A DNA stretch of 64,000 bases from Paenibacillus sp. FSL R7-0345 (GTDB taxonomy: Bacteria > Bacillota > Bacilli > Paenibacillales > Paenibacillaceae), in assembly GCF_038595055.1 (NCBI RefSeq), contig NZ_CP152002.1:1842501-1906500 (forward strand). Reading direction: 5' to 3'. Made by a program: the position numbers and the translations under genes. The stretch's first letter is position 1, and the number at the start of each line of letters is the position of its first letter. The notes beneath the pieces were generated by a model. It saw only the letters and a program-made list of their open reading frames with translations, was not told where the DNA came from and did no database searches. Below are positions 17,637 through 25,629 of the stretch, in pieces.

Positions 17637-18596
17637 ATGAGCACTTTTATAGAGTATATCAACCCGCTTGTGGAGCAGCGCGCTGATCCCTGGGTGTACA
17701 AGCATACAGACGGATATTATTACTTTACCGCTTCCGTACCGGAATATGACCGGATCGAAGTGCGCAGAGCCGCAGCAATCGAAGAGCTTGCAGAAGCGGT
17801 ACCTGTTGTAGCCTGGCGCAAATATGACACCGGACCGCTCAGTGCCAATATTTGGGCACCTGAAATCCATTACCTGCAGGGTAAATGGTATATCTATTTT
17901 GCCGCCGCGCGTACAACCGAAACACAGGATGGCCTGTTCGACCACCGGATGTTCGTGCTTGAGAATGACTCGCCGAATCCGCTGGAAGGCAGCTGGGTGG
18001 AAAAAGGCCAGATCAGGACGGCCTGGGAATCCTTTGCCCTGGATGCAACGACCTTCCAACATAAGGGTATTCTCTACTATGTATGGGCCCAGAAGGACCC
18101 GGACATTCCCGGGAATTCCAACCTGTACATTTCGGAGATGAGCAACCCGTGGACCCTGACCGGGAAGCAGACGATGATCGCCCAGCCGGAATATGACTGG
18201 GAAAAAATTGGCTTCAGCGTCAATGAAGGAGCAGCGGTGATCAAGCGGGGCGGAAAGATCTTCATGAGCTTCTCGGCCAGCGCCACCGACTACAACTACT
18301 GCATGGGGCTACTCACTGCAGATGAAGACAGCGATCTGCTGGACGCAGCCTCGTGGAGCAAGCATCCTGAGCCGGTGTTCCGGACCAGCGAAGAGAACGG
18401 CCAGTTCGGTCCGGGCCATAACAGCTTCACCGTGGGCGCGAACGGGGAGGATGTGCTGATCTACCACGCACGCAGCTACAAGGACATTACAGGCGATCCG
18501 CTGTATGATCCGAACCGCCACACCCGCGCCAAGGTGATAGGCTGGAAGGAAGACGGTACACCGGACTTCGGCGTGCCGCTGCCGGATAATAAGTAG
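17637..18596 (+). CDS. GH43 family glycosidase (arabinosidase-like)
   Basis: A five-bladed beta-propeller glycosidase of 319 residues without a signal peptide. Candidate catalytic residues are D17 in RADPWV (general base), D136 in ALDATTF (pKa modulator) and E197 in VNEGAAV (general acid); WAPEIHY at 73-79 is typical. The frame is open to 17538, but AAAGGAG at 17622-17628 selects ATG 17637. Last gene of the operon; it probably complements the GH51 enzyme on branched or arabinan-type oligomers. Exact specificity cannot be read from sequence. Confidence 0.92.
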   Translation: MSTFIEYINPLVEQRADPWVYKHTDGYYYFTASVPEYDRIEVRRAAAIEELAEAVPVVAWRKYDTGPLSANIWAPEIHYLQGKWYIYFAAARTTETQDGLFDHRMFVLENDSPNPLEGSWVEKGQIRTAWESFALDATTFQHKGILYYVWAQKDPDIPGNSNLYISEMSNPWTLTGKQTMIAQPEYDWEKIGFSVNEGAAVIKRGGKIFMSFSASATDYNYCMGLLTADEDSDLLDAASWSKHPEPVFRTSEENGQFGPGHNSFTVGANGEDVLIYHARSYKDITGDPLYDPNRHTRAKVIGWKEDGTPDFGVPLPDNK

Positions 18597-18618
18597 CAGT
18601 GACATGGCCGGGTGTGGT

Positions 18619-18938
18619 GAAGGGCAAAAATGTCCTTGAATCCGCCCGACGCTGCTAAATTGGCGAAATGAAGGGCAGAAATGCCCATGAATCAGCCCGA
18701 CGCGGCTAAATCGGCGAAATGAAGGGCAGAAATGCCCTTGAATCCGCCCGACGCGGCTAAATCGGCGAAATGAAGGGCAAAAATGCCCTTGAATCCGGCC
18801 GACGCGGCTAAATCGGCGAAATGAAGGGCAAAAATGCCCTTGAATCCGCCCGAAGCGGCCAGGTTGGCGAAATGAAGGGCAAAAATGCCCATGAATCAGC
18901 CCGACGCGGCTAAATCGGCGAAATGAAGGGCAGAAATG
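18619..18938. repeat. 51-bp tandem repeat array, six full units plus an interrupted seventh
   Basis: Units start at 18619, 18670, 18721, 18772, 18823 and 18874, each exactly 51 bp, and a seventh begins at 18925 and is cut by the IS element at 18937. Each unit opens with a small hairpin, GGGCA-AAAA-TGCCC (or GGGCAGAAATGCCC). Units differ at a few positions. Because 51 is a multiple of three, two minus-strand frames stay open and give 17-residue repeats, but they have no start context. The sequence resumes beyond the IS as AAAATGCCCTTGAA at 20212. Confidence 0.9.
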
Positions 18939-18975
18939 GACCTCCGTCAAGAAAGTAGACGTAACTTTAAAAGAA

Positions 18976-19806
18976 TTAAGCTGCCTTCTGCTTAAATTTC
19001 GCTGCAAATTGAACCGGCGAAAGATAGCCTAGTGCACCATGGATTCGTTTGCGGTTATAAAAAAACTCAATGTACTGGTAGATCGCGTCATAGGCTTGTT
19101 TCTTCGTTTTGAATCGGGTGCAGTACACAAACTCTTTCTTAAGTAAGCTGTGGAAAGATTCAATACAGGCATTGTCATAACAGTTACCTTTACGACTCAT
19201 ACTGGCTTTCATACGGTACTTCTTCAAACGCTCACGGTACTCCTTGGAGGCGTATTGTGAGCCACGATCGGAATGGTGGATTAGGCCTTTCTTCGGGCGT
19301 TTCGCCTTGTGAGCGTCGTCCAGGGCATCTAAGACGAGGTCGGTAGTCATTCGATCGCCAAGCCTCCAGCCTACGATTTCTCGGGTGCAAAGGTCGAGCA
19401 CGCTGGCCAGGTACAGCCGTCCCTCACGGCAGGGGATGTAGGTAATGTCTGCAACCCAGGTCTTGTTGGGTTTTTTTGTCTTAAATTGCTGATTTAGCAG
19501 GTTCGGTGCAATGGGTAACTCGTGATTAGAATCGGTCGTATGCACACGAAACTTCTTGGCGACACAGGAGCGCAGGCCGAGTTCTCTCATGTATTTTCCA
19601 ACGGTACGTTCGCTGACCTTTTGCCCTTCACGCTGCAGGAGGATAGTGATTTTAGGGCTGCCATAGCGACCATGGGTATCGTGAAAATGATAAGTAATCC
19701 GCTGGCATAGCAACGCTTTTCGGGCTGCTTGCGGACCTGGCTTGGCCGTTCTCCACTTGTAATAGCCGCTCCTTGACACCTGTAGTACGCTGCACATCCT
19801 CTCCAC
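18976..19806 (-). CDS. IS3-family transposase OrfB (DDE integrase)
   Basis: The catalytic domain, 276 residues from GTG 19806. The DDE triad is D120 (TWVADIT), D180 (HHSDRGSQY) and E216 (ACIESFHS), with 35 residues between the second aspartate and the glutamate, as in IS3. The frame continues upstream to the slippery site at 19877-19884, so the working product is an OrfAB fusion made by -1 frameshifting; the junction would read EILKKSSAHLQQSKELRFQF. The GTG used here is therefore probably not a real start. Confidence 0.9.
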   Translation of the reverse strand: MERMCSVLQVSRSGYYKWRTAKPGPQAARKALLCQRITYHFHDTHGRYGSPKITILLQREGQKVSERTVGKYMRELGLRSCVAKKFRVHTTDSNHELPIAPNLLNQQFKTKKPNKTWVADITYIPCREGRLYLASVLDLCTREIVGWRLGDRMTTDLVLDALDDAHKAKRPKKGLIHHSDRGSQYASKEYRERLKKYRMKASMSRKGNCYDNACIESFHSLLKKEFVYCTRFKTKKQAYDAIYQYIEFFYNRKRIHGALGYLSPVQFAAKFKQKAA

Positions 19807-19844
19807 ACAGAACCGGGAGCGATGATCTTCGATAAACTGGAATC

Positions 19845-20141
19845 TTAGTTCTTTGGATTGCTGAAGATGTGCACTGCTTTTTTTAGGATTTCCATCTCTT
19901 CTGCCATTCTAGCGATGGTTTGATCTTTTTCCTCCAGTTGCCGTTTGAACTCACTCGTTTGCTCTGGGCTGGAAACGGGTTCGTTCTGGAACTGCCGGTA
20001 TTTCCCTAACCATTGATGTATGGTTTTTGCAGGGATATCCAGCTCCTGGGCTAACTCCGCCACCGTCTTGGTCTGCTCCTGGATATACTTTACCGTCTGT
20101 CGTTTAAATTCCTCGTTGTAGCTTTTTCGTGTTCCACTCAT
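19845..20141 (-). CDS. IS3-family OrfA (helix-turn-helix, leucine zipper)
   Basis: A 98-residue DNA-binding subunit. Residues 1-45 form a Tnp helix-turn-helix (RKSYNEEFKRQTVKYI) and 65-90 a heptad coiled coil (FKRQLEEKDQTIARMAEEME). GAGGAGGTG precedes ATG 20141. CTAAAAAAAGC near the 3' end is a -1 frameshift signal that fuses OrfA to OrfB. Confidence 0.9.
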   Translation of the reverse strand: MSGTRKSYNEEFKRQTVKYIQEQTKTVAELAQELDIPAKTIHQWLGKYRQFQNEPVSSPEQTSEFKRQLEEKDQTIARMAEEMEILKKAVHIFSNPKN

Positions 20142-20230
20142 GTGGACACCTCCTCGTTAATTGTATTTTCTCTCATTCTCTTAACGAGTGTCCACTATTT
20201 ATACTAACAGCAAAATGCCCTTGAACAAAA

Positions 20231-20283
20231 GCAGCGGCAGTCATGGACATTGATTTTTGTCCATAAGCTGCCGCTGTTTTTTT
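20231..20283. terminator. Terminator downstream of the arabinose operon, right of the IS
   Basis: CAGCGGCAG (20232-20240) pairs with CTGCCGCTG (20268-20276), with an inner ATGGACA/TGTCCAT stem, then seven T on the plus strand. On the plus strand it would end the arabinose operon, now 1.6 kb away because of the repeat array and IS. On the minus strand it may also end the SMR operon. Confidence 0.8.
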
Positions 20284-20324
20284 ACCTATATTAGTTTACA
20301 TCTATCCATCTTCGCCCGTCCGCC

Positions 20325-20639
20325 TTACGAAATCAGCTTCAGCCCCACGGCAGCAGCCAGCACCATTCCGATGAACAGAACACGGCGCCATTCTTTGGAT
20401 TCCCCGAAGAAAAACATGCCGACCAGCGCGCCGCCGACTGTACCGATCCCAGTCCAGATTGCATAAGCCGTACCCATAGGCAGGTCTCTCATAGCGAGAC
20501 TCAGACAGGCGAAGCTCAGCACAATGCCGGTGATAAAAATGAGATAAGCCTTTTTATTGCGGTCCCGTTTAATCCGGTTCATGCCGAGCACACCGACAAC
20601 TTCAAACATACCGGCGAACATTAAGGTTAACCACGCCAT
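20325..20639 (-). CDS. SMR-family efflux subunit, SugE/YvdR-like
   Basis: A 104-residue four-helix small multidrug resistance protein. The essential membrane glutamate is E13 (MFEVVGVLG), and GTAYAIWTGIG near residue 58 is the SugE/Gdx-type signature, so guanidinium or quaternary cation export is possible. It begins 3 bp after the end of the companion SMR gene. The tetR-SMR-SMR order resembles B. subtilis yvdT-yvdS-yvdR. The subunits probably form a heterodimer. Confidence 0.9.
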   Translation of the reverse strand: MAWLTLMFAGMFEVVGVLGMNRIKRDRNKKAYLIFITGIVLSFACLSLAMRDLPMGTAYAIWTGIGTVGGALVGMFFFGESKEWRRVLFIGMVLAAAVGLKLIS

Positions 20640-20641
20640 CG

Positions 20642-20980
20642 TTATGCCGCCTCCTTTGTTTTGGCTGAGCCGCTGTACAGCTTCAGGCCGAGTACACCCG
20701 CCAGCAGCAAGGCGATCAGCAGAAGCTTGACCGGTTTAACCGGCTCATCGAACAGAATCATTTCAGCCAGCACGGTGCCGGCGGTCCCGAGACCGGTGAA
20801 TACCGCATACACCGTGCCGACCGGCAACTTAATGGAAGCGGTAATAATGAGATAGAACGATACGACAAGCGCAACTACCGTTGCCCCCCATGTAACAACA
20901 TTGTCCGCGTGCTTAAATCCGATCACCCACACTACTTCAAATAATGCTCCGATAAAAATGTAAATCCAGCTGCGGTTCAT
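20642..20980 (-). CDS. SMR-family efflux subunit, YvdS-like
   Basis: A 112-residue SMR protein with four membrane helices and the conserved E15 in [20 protein letters not shown] matches the loop before helix 3. The frame continues to 21085, inside the tetR gene, but AGAGGAGG places the start at ATG 20980. It differs from its partner by a longer polar C-terminus ([10 protein letters not shown]), common in paired SMR systems, where topologies are opposite. Confidence 0.9.
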   Translation of the reverse strand: MNRSWIYIFIGALFEVVWVIGFKHADNVVTWGATVVALVVSFYLIITASIKLPVGTVYAVFTGLGTAGTVLAEMILFDEPVKPVKLLLIALLLAGVLGLKLYSGSAKTKEAA

Positions 20981-20993
20981 CTGTAATCCTCCT

Positions 20994-21575
20994 CTAGTTG
21001 TTTCTGATTCCGCGCCAGTAGACGAGCCATGAGGCATCAAGTCTGAGGGCAGCACTTTCCATATTGCCGTACAGCAGCTCAACAAACATTCCGTCCAGTA
21101 CCGCTATGAAAGCGGCTGAAGCTGTTACCGCAGTGACTTCCGGATGAACAGTTCCGGCATGCGCGGCAGAAGTAAAATGCTGTTCGAGCAGCTTACCTAT
21201 TGTGTCGAGATGCCGGTTGCTGAACTCCACAACCTCTTCGCGGAGATGGGATGGCGGAAAAAAAGCCATGCGCAGAAAGAACCGGGTGTCGTCCTCCTGC
21301 TCGTAACGCTTGCTGTAGCTGTGCAAAAATCCGTACAGCATATCTTTTAGCGGAGCTGTGCTGCTTCTCTGCAAATAGCTTTCGGTAAACTGCAATTCCC
21401 GCTCGGCTGCATCGCGGAACACGGTCAGGAATAACTCATCCTTGCCTTTGAAGTGGTTGTAAATCGACTGCTTCTTGATTCCCACCTCGGCAGATATATC
21501 GGCCAGCGAAGCCCCTTCATACCCGTTTTTGGCAAAATGGGCCAGTGCAATTTCCCTGATCTTATTGGATGTCAT
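20994..21575 (-). CDS. TetR-family regulator of the SMR pair
   Basis: A 193-residue repressor. The N-terminal helix-turn-helix spans about residues 5-50 ([32 protein letters not shown]); the C-terminal domain is a TetR_C-type ligand/dimer region. It is first in a three-gene operon, 13 bp before the first SMR gene. A perfect palindrome sits just upstream and is the likely autoregulatory operator. Confidence 0.92.
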   Translation of the reverse strand: MTSNKIREIALAHFAKNGYEGASLADISAEVGIKKQSIYNHFKGKDELFLTVFRDAAERELQFTESYLQRSSTAPLKDMLYGFLHSYSKRYEQEDDTRFFLRMAFFPPSHLREEVVEFSNRHLDTIGKLLEQHFTSAAHAGTVHPEVTAVTASAAFIAVLDGMFVELLYGNMESAALRLDASWLVYWRGIRNN

Positions 21576-21592
21576 CAGCTCAATCCTCCCTT

Positions 21593-21604
21593 ACGAACGT
21601 TCGT
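21593..21604. promoter_or_regulatory. TetR operator palindrome
   Basis: ACGAACGTTCGT is a perfect 12-bp palindrome 18 bp upstream of the tetR start. Sites of this sequence are typical for TetR/QacR-like repressors that recognise GAACGTTC-type cores. Confidence 0.75.
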
Positions 21605-21655
21605 CAGTTTATTTAAACACAGGTTTACCTTTAATGCAAATGTTTTAACTGTATA

Positions 21656-21697
21656 TAAAAACAGAGCCGGTCTCCCGTGAGGCCCGGCTCTGTTTAC
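21656..21697. terminator. Terminator of the AraC gene, two-strand
   Basis: ACAGAGCCGG pairs with CCGGCTCTGT, with an inner GGTCTC/GAGGCC stem. On the minus strand TTTTTATA follows. It ends the 21716 AraC gene. Confidence 0.8.
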
Positions 21698-21715
21698 TTT
21701 TCCGGCAAATATCCC

Positions 21716-22576
21716 TTACTCATAGAACAACAGCCGCTTGGCGTACGCATTGCGGAAATCCGTTGGCGTCAGTCCGACGATCTTTTTGAATGATTTCATA
21801 AAATTATGGCAGTCCTTATAGCCGAGCTGGAGCGAGACCTCACTGATATTCTGGTTAGTGTCAGACAGGAGGAACTTGGCCAGCTCCATTTTTTGCTGCA
21901 GAATGTACTGCTTGAGCGGGATGCCGGAGATTGTGCTGAAGAGGTGGGACAGGTATTTTTCGTTATAGCCAAAGTATGCAGCGATCTGCGATACCTTGAT
22001 ATGCTCGCTGCGGCTCCATTTGATGTAGTCCACAATATCGTTGTAAAGCTGCTCCTGCTTGGTTTTTCTGAGCGGGCTATGCTCACTCTGAAACACCTGA
22101 TTGTAAAGCTCGCACAGAATGACTGTGGTCATATAGTTGTTGAGCGTCTTCTGGTTGTAGGCCCTGACAGAATCCTGGAGCTGCTTCATCATGACGATGA
22201 TTTTCTCCAGGCTTTTTACCGTGCCGTATTGCGGGAGCAGCAGCCGGTTCTCTGCCGGTTTAATGGTATGTCCGGTGTCTGTAATGTCCGTTACGGTAAG
22301 CCCTTCCTGCGCTTTGAAGTGGAGCCAGTAGAAGCTGCAGTTGGACGATTTATAACCGAATTGCTTGGTGTAGGGAGGGAGCAGCAGGTACTCGCCTTTG
22401 GAGACGGTAAAATAGGTAGTGTCTCCTGCCAGATAGAGCACGCCTTCAGTCATTACAATTAGCTCGTAGTCGAGCAGAATCCGGCTCAGATGAATCCAGT
22501 CGGGGGAGGGGGCGGCGAACTTGCCTGTGATCTCCAAATCGACCGGCGCATCCACGATCAGCTCAAAAGCAACCAT
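21716..22576 (-). CDS. AraC-family regulator with cupin sensor domain
   Basis: About 286 residues: an N-terminal cupin-like ligand domain (1-140) and two C-terminal helix-turn-helix motifs (about 185-280; SQIAAYFGYNEKYLSHLF and ISEVSLQLGYKDCHNFMKSF). AAAGGGG is 3 nt from ATG 22582 but 9 nt from ATG 22576, so the second is preferred. Divergent from the LplABC-like importer at 22999 and the likely activator of it. The ligand is unknown. Confidence 0.9.
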   Translation of the reverse strand: MVAFELIVDAPVDLEITGKFAAPSPDWIHLSRILLDYELIVMTEGVLYLAGDTTYFTVSKGEYLLLPPYTKQFGYKSSNCSFYWLHFKAQEGLTVTDITDTGHTIKPAENRLLLPQYGTVKSLEKIIVMMKQLQDSVRAYNQKTLNNYMTTVILCELYNQVFQSEHSPLRKTKQEQLYNDIVDYIKWSRSEHIKVSQIAAYFGYNEKYLSHLFSTISGIPLKQYILQQKMELAKFLLSDTNQNISEVSLQLGYKDCHNFMKSFKKIVGLTPTDFRNAYAKRLLFYE

Positions 22577-22998
22577 ACACATGTCCCCTTTTTTTTCTGA
22601 CTTTACTACACTTGTTACTCCATTATTGGGGAAAAAGCATCCCGAGTAAAGCGCTTACCGCAGAAAAAAGTTTAGCTCCTCGCTAACCTTTTTACACATA
22701 TTCGAACATTAGGCTATTTGCTCCATTTCCCTAAACAGGTAAGCTGTAAATATACAAGTTATCACCTAACAGTCCTGAAGAAGGAGGGAACGGGCTAAAA
22801 GCCAGCTGGTTATTCAGATTTCTGTCAACAGCGGTATTCAGCTTATTTTAAAGCTATAAAATGTAAGCGGATTCAATTTGGGGTCTGGCGTTATTCGAGC
22901 TTTCCATCAATGAAAGAAGTCTGAAAGTATTCAGGAGTTTTCATGTTCATTTGTTTGTTTTAGAAAATCATGAAGGTTATCTAAGGGGAGGAAGAACA
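22577..22998. other. Divergent regulatory region (AraC / Lpl-like importer)
   Basis: About 420 bp. It contains a palindromic GTAAAGCGCTTACC at 22646-22659 (11 of 14 to the classic cre consensus) and a better cre-like TGTAAGCGGATTCA at 22862-22875. GAAGGAGGG at about 22778-22787 is SD-like but no supported frame follows it. Confidence 0.6.
22862..22875. promoter_or_regulatory. cre-like site upstream of the 22999 importer
   Basis: TGTAAGCGGATTCA fits TGNAANCGNWNNCW and lies 123 bp before the binding-protein start. Confidence 0.6.
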
Positions 22999-24630
22999 AT
23001 GAAGAAATTTCTGGCGGGATTATCCGCAGTTGTATTAGGCGCGGCGGTACTTTCGGGCTGCTCCGGCGGAGGCAACAATACGGACACAGATAACGGGGCT
23101 GCTGGCGGCGGGAACACAGGCAAGAAGGTTAAGCTGACCGCGATTATGACCAAACATCCGTTAACCCAGGAATTCGCCAAAATGAAGTGGCTGCAGGAAG
23201 CGGAGGAGCGCGCCGGCGTTGAAATTGAATGGCAGGAGGTTACCGCGGACTGGGATCAGAAGAAAGGCACGCTGCTGGCCAGCGGTGATATCCCCGACCT
23301 GATTGTCGGCGTGAACTCGATTACAGATGCCGACTTCTCGCAGTTCCCCGGGCTGTTCCAGGATATGACTGAATTGATCAAGGAATACGGCCCGAATGTG
23401 CAGGCGATGTTCGATGCCAAGCCGGAGACGAAGGTGATTGCCACCCAGCTTGACGGTAAAATCTACGGCCTGCCGAAATACCAGCGCTACTGGCCGGAAA
23501 CGACCACCAGACAATACATTAACCAGCAGTGGCTCGATAAGCTGGGGCTGGAAATGCCTACAACCTGGGATGAGCTTTATGATGTGTTAAAAGCATTTAA
23601 AGATCAGGATGCCAACGGCAACGGGGATCTGAATGATGAGATTCCGATGGATTTTGCCCCGACCGGAACGGTAGCGTTCGGAGCGTTTATGCCGACTGTG
23701 CTGCTGGGCAGTGAAGGGATTACCCTTACGGATAACAGCGGGCTCGGTTATTTTGTCGAGGACGGGCAGGTTAAGAATTTCTTCACGGATGAGCGCTACA
23801 AAAAGCTGGTGGAATTCCTGAATAAATGCTTCAGCGCCGGCCTGATTAACCCTGAAGTGTTCACTCAGGATTACACCAAATACCAGGCGGTAGCCCGCGG
23901 CAACGGGGAAACGGCAGCAGTTGGCTTCACCTGGGGCTGGGAGGTTACCGACCGTGTAGGCAATGCGCTGGCTCCGCAGTACACATCGATGTCTCCGCTG
24001 AAGGTGAGCGCAGATTCCACTGTACAGAATTCCTGGAGCTATGACTATAACTCTCTTAACTATGGTGTGAACACCGTCCAGATGTCCGCTGCCTCCAAGC
24101 ATAAAGAAGCTGCCATGAAGTTTATCAACGAGCTGTATGATCCGGAAGTGAGCATGCAGGTGCTGTTCGGCTCCCTGGGTACTAACATCGGCGACAACGG
24201 TGACGGCACATTCAGCATTCTGGCTCCTCAAGATCCGGCAATGGACCCTGGCACATGGAAGTGGACCTCCTCGTGGGCGGACAACGGCGCCATGTACATT
24301 GCTGACTCGCTCAAGCTGACGCTGGGAACCGATATGCAGTCGGTAGGCAAACAGACCGAGCCGCTGAAAGCCGCGCTGGATTCCATTGACAAGGATAACG
24401 ACGTGCTGCCGAGCATGTTCATCAAATACAGTGCCCAGGATAACAACACCATGAGCCTTAACAATACAGGCATGATGTCGCTGGCGCTCTCCAAATGGTC
24501 GCAGTGGATTACCAAGGGCGGGATTGATTCCGAGTGGGATGGCTATGTGAAAAATATTGAAAAAACCGGCGTATCCAAAAACATTGAGATCATCCAAAAA
24601 TACTACGACGACTATAAAAGCAAGCAGTAA
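22999..24630 (+). CDS. LplA-type ABC solute-binding lipoprotein
   Basis: A 543-residue binding protein of the large LplA/YtcQ class, with lipobox LSGC early in the protein. The motif DANGNGDLNDEIPM (calcium-loop-like DxNxNGDxND) is typical of this class. The frame is open upstream to 22951, but AAGGGGAGG marks ATG 22999. Such importers often carry complex polysaccharide fragments such as rhamnogalacturonan or alginate-like oligomers; no enzyme is linked here, so the ligand is open. Confidence 0.91.
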   Translation: MKKFLAGLSAVVLGAAVLSGCSGGGNNTDTDNGAAGGGNTGKKVKLTAIMTKHPLTQEFAKMKWLQEAEERAGVEIEWQEVTADWDQKKGTLLASGDIPDLIVGVNSITDADFSQFPGLFQDMTELIKEYGPNVQAMFDAKPETKVIATQLDGKIYGLPKYQRYWPETTTRQYINQQWLDKLGLEMPTTWDELYDVLKAFKDQDANGNGDLNDEIPMDFAPTGTVAFGAFMPTVLLGSEGITLTDNSGLGYFVEDGQVKNFFTDERYKKLVEFLNKCFSAGLINPEVFTQDYTKYQAVARGNGETAAVGFTWGWEVTDRVGNALAPQYTSMSPLKVSADSTVQNSWSYDYNSLNYGVNTVQMSAASKHKEAAMKFINELYDPEVSMQVLFGSLGTNIGDNGDGTFSILAPQDPAMDPGTWKWTSSWADNGAMYIADSLKLTLGTDMQSVGKQTEPLKAALDSIDKDNDVLPSMFIKYSAQDNNTMSLNNTGMMSLALSKWSQWITKGGIDSEWDGYVKNIEKTGVSKNIEIIQKYYDDYKSKQ

Positions 24631-24642
24631 GGGGTGATTTCC

Positions 24643-25599
24643 GTGATTTCAAAGAATCTGCATGAACGTCCGGTTCAGCCCAGAGCCCACAAAAAGCCGA
24701 CGGTCATCAACACCTTCCGGCGGGATTACCAGCTGTGGATTATGATTTTTCCGGCCATTGTCGTCATTTTTATTTTTAACTATATTCCGATGTACGGGAT
24801 TCAGCTGGCTTTCCGCGATTATGATTTCAGCAAAGGGCTGACCGGCGGCGCGTGGCGGGGACTGTTTTATTTCCGGCAGTTTTTTGAGAGCTATCAGTTT
24901 ATGGATTTGATGAAGAATACGGTCGCGATCAGTCTGGCTACGGTGATCCTTAGCTTTCCGGCCCCGATCATTCTGGCGCTCTTGATCAACCAGGTCCGCT
25001 GGAAGCGGGCGAAAAAGACGCTGCAGACAACCGTTTATCTGCCGCATTTCATCTCTATTGTGGTTATGGTCGGACTCTTGAATGTGCTGTTGTCGCCGAA
25101 TTCAGGCGTGATCGGACATCTGCTGACCTCGCTGGGGCTGGGGGATGTCAACCTGCTGGGTTCAACCCGGACGTTTGTGCCGGTCTATGTATTATCTGAA
25201 ATCTGGCAGCATTGCGGCTGGAACAGCATCATCTATCTGGCCGCACTGTCCACGGTGGACCCGCAGCTCTATGATTCTGCCAAAATCGACGGGGCCAGCC
25301 GCTGGCAAACGATCAAGCATGTTGATATTCCGGCGCTGATCCCGACGATCATCATTCTGTTCGTGCTCAGTATGGGGAGTGTGCTCAGTACGGGTTTTGA
25401 AAAAGTATTCCTGATGCAGAATGCCCTCAACCTGCCGGTTTCGGAGGTCATTGCCACCTACGTGTACAAAATCGGAATTATCAGCAACCAGTTCAGCTAT
25501 TCTGCAGCCATCGGCCTGTTTAATACGGTGATCAATTTTATTTTCCTGTATGCGATGAATAGGATCGCCCGCAAATCATCGGATATCAGCCTGTGGTAA
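24643..25599 (+). CDS. LplB-type ABC permease
   Basis: A 318-residue permease with a long basic N-terminus followed by six membrane segments. NYIPMYGIQLAFRDYDF near residue 50 is the LplB/YteP hallmark, and the EAA loop reads LYDSAKIDGASRWQTI. AAGGGGTG at 24629-24636 favours GTG 24643 over GTG 24634, which would overlap the SD. Next to the binding-protein gene with no spacer hairpin, unlike the CUT1 operons here. Confidence 0.92.
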   Translation: MISKNLHERPVQPRAHKKPTVINTFRRDYQLWIMIFPAIVVIFIFNYIPMYGIQLAFRDYDFSKGLTGGAWRGLFYFRQFFESYQFMDLMKNTVAISLATVILSFPAPIILALLINQVRWKRAKKTLQTTVYLPHFISIVVMVGLLNVLLSPNSGVIGHLLTSLGLGDVNLLGSTRTFVPVYVLSEIWQHCGWNSIIYLAALSTVDPQLYDSAKIDGASRWQTIKHVDIPALIPTIIILFVLSMGSVLSTGFEKVFLMQNALNLPVSEVIATYVYKIGIISNQFSYSAAIGLFNTVINFIFLYAMNRIARKSSDISLW

Positions 25600-25629
25600 G
25601 GGAGAAATTCCGGAAGGAGTGGAGTAACC

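Larger units (their letters stand above)
18937..20194 (-). mobile_element. IS3-family insertion sequence (IS150-like group)
   Basis: A 1258-bp element. Terminal inverted repeats start TGGAC at 18937 and end GTCCA at 20194; about 15 of the first 21 positions match between the ends. It contains orfA and orfB in the classic overlapping arrangement with an A7G slippery site. No clean 3- to 4-bp target duplication is visible (AAA on the left, CTA on the right), and 16 extra bases separate the right end from the resumption of the repeat unit. Both frames and the catalytic triad are intact, so it may be active. Confidence 0.88.

Noticed and set aside
18619..18938. CRISPR array
   Set aside because: Units are contiguous 51-bp near-identical repeats without variable spacers, and no cas genes are present.
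18309..19007. Minus-strand frame of 232 codons with 17-residue repeats (GHFCPSFRRFSRVG type)
   Set aside because: It arises from the 51-bp DNA repeat, whose length is a multiple of three, runs antisense into the GH43 gene and across the IS end, and has no SD. A second antisense frame over the same array is also open.
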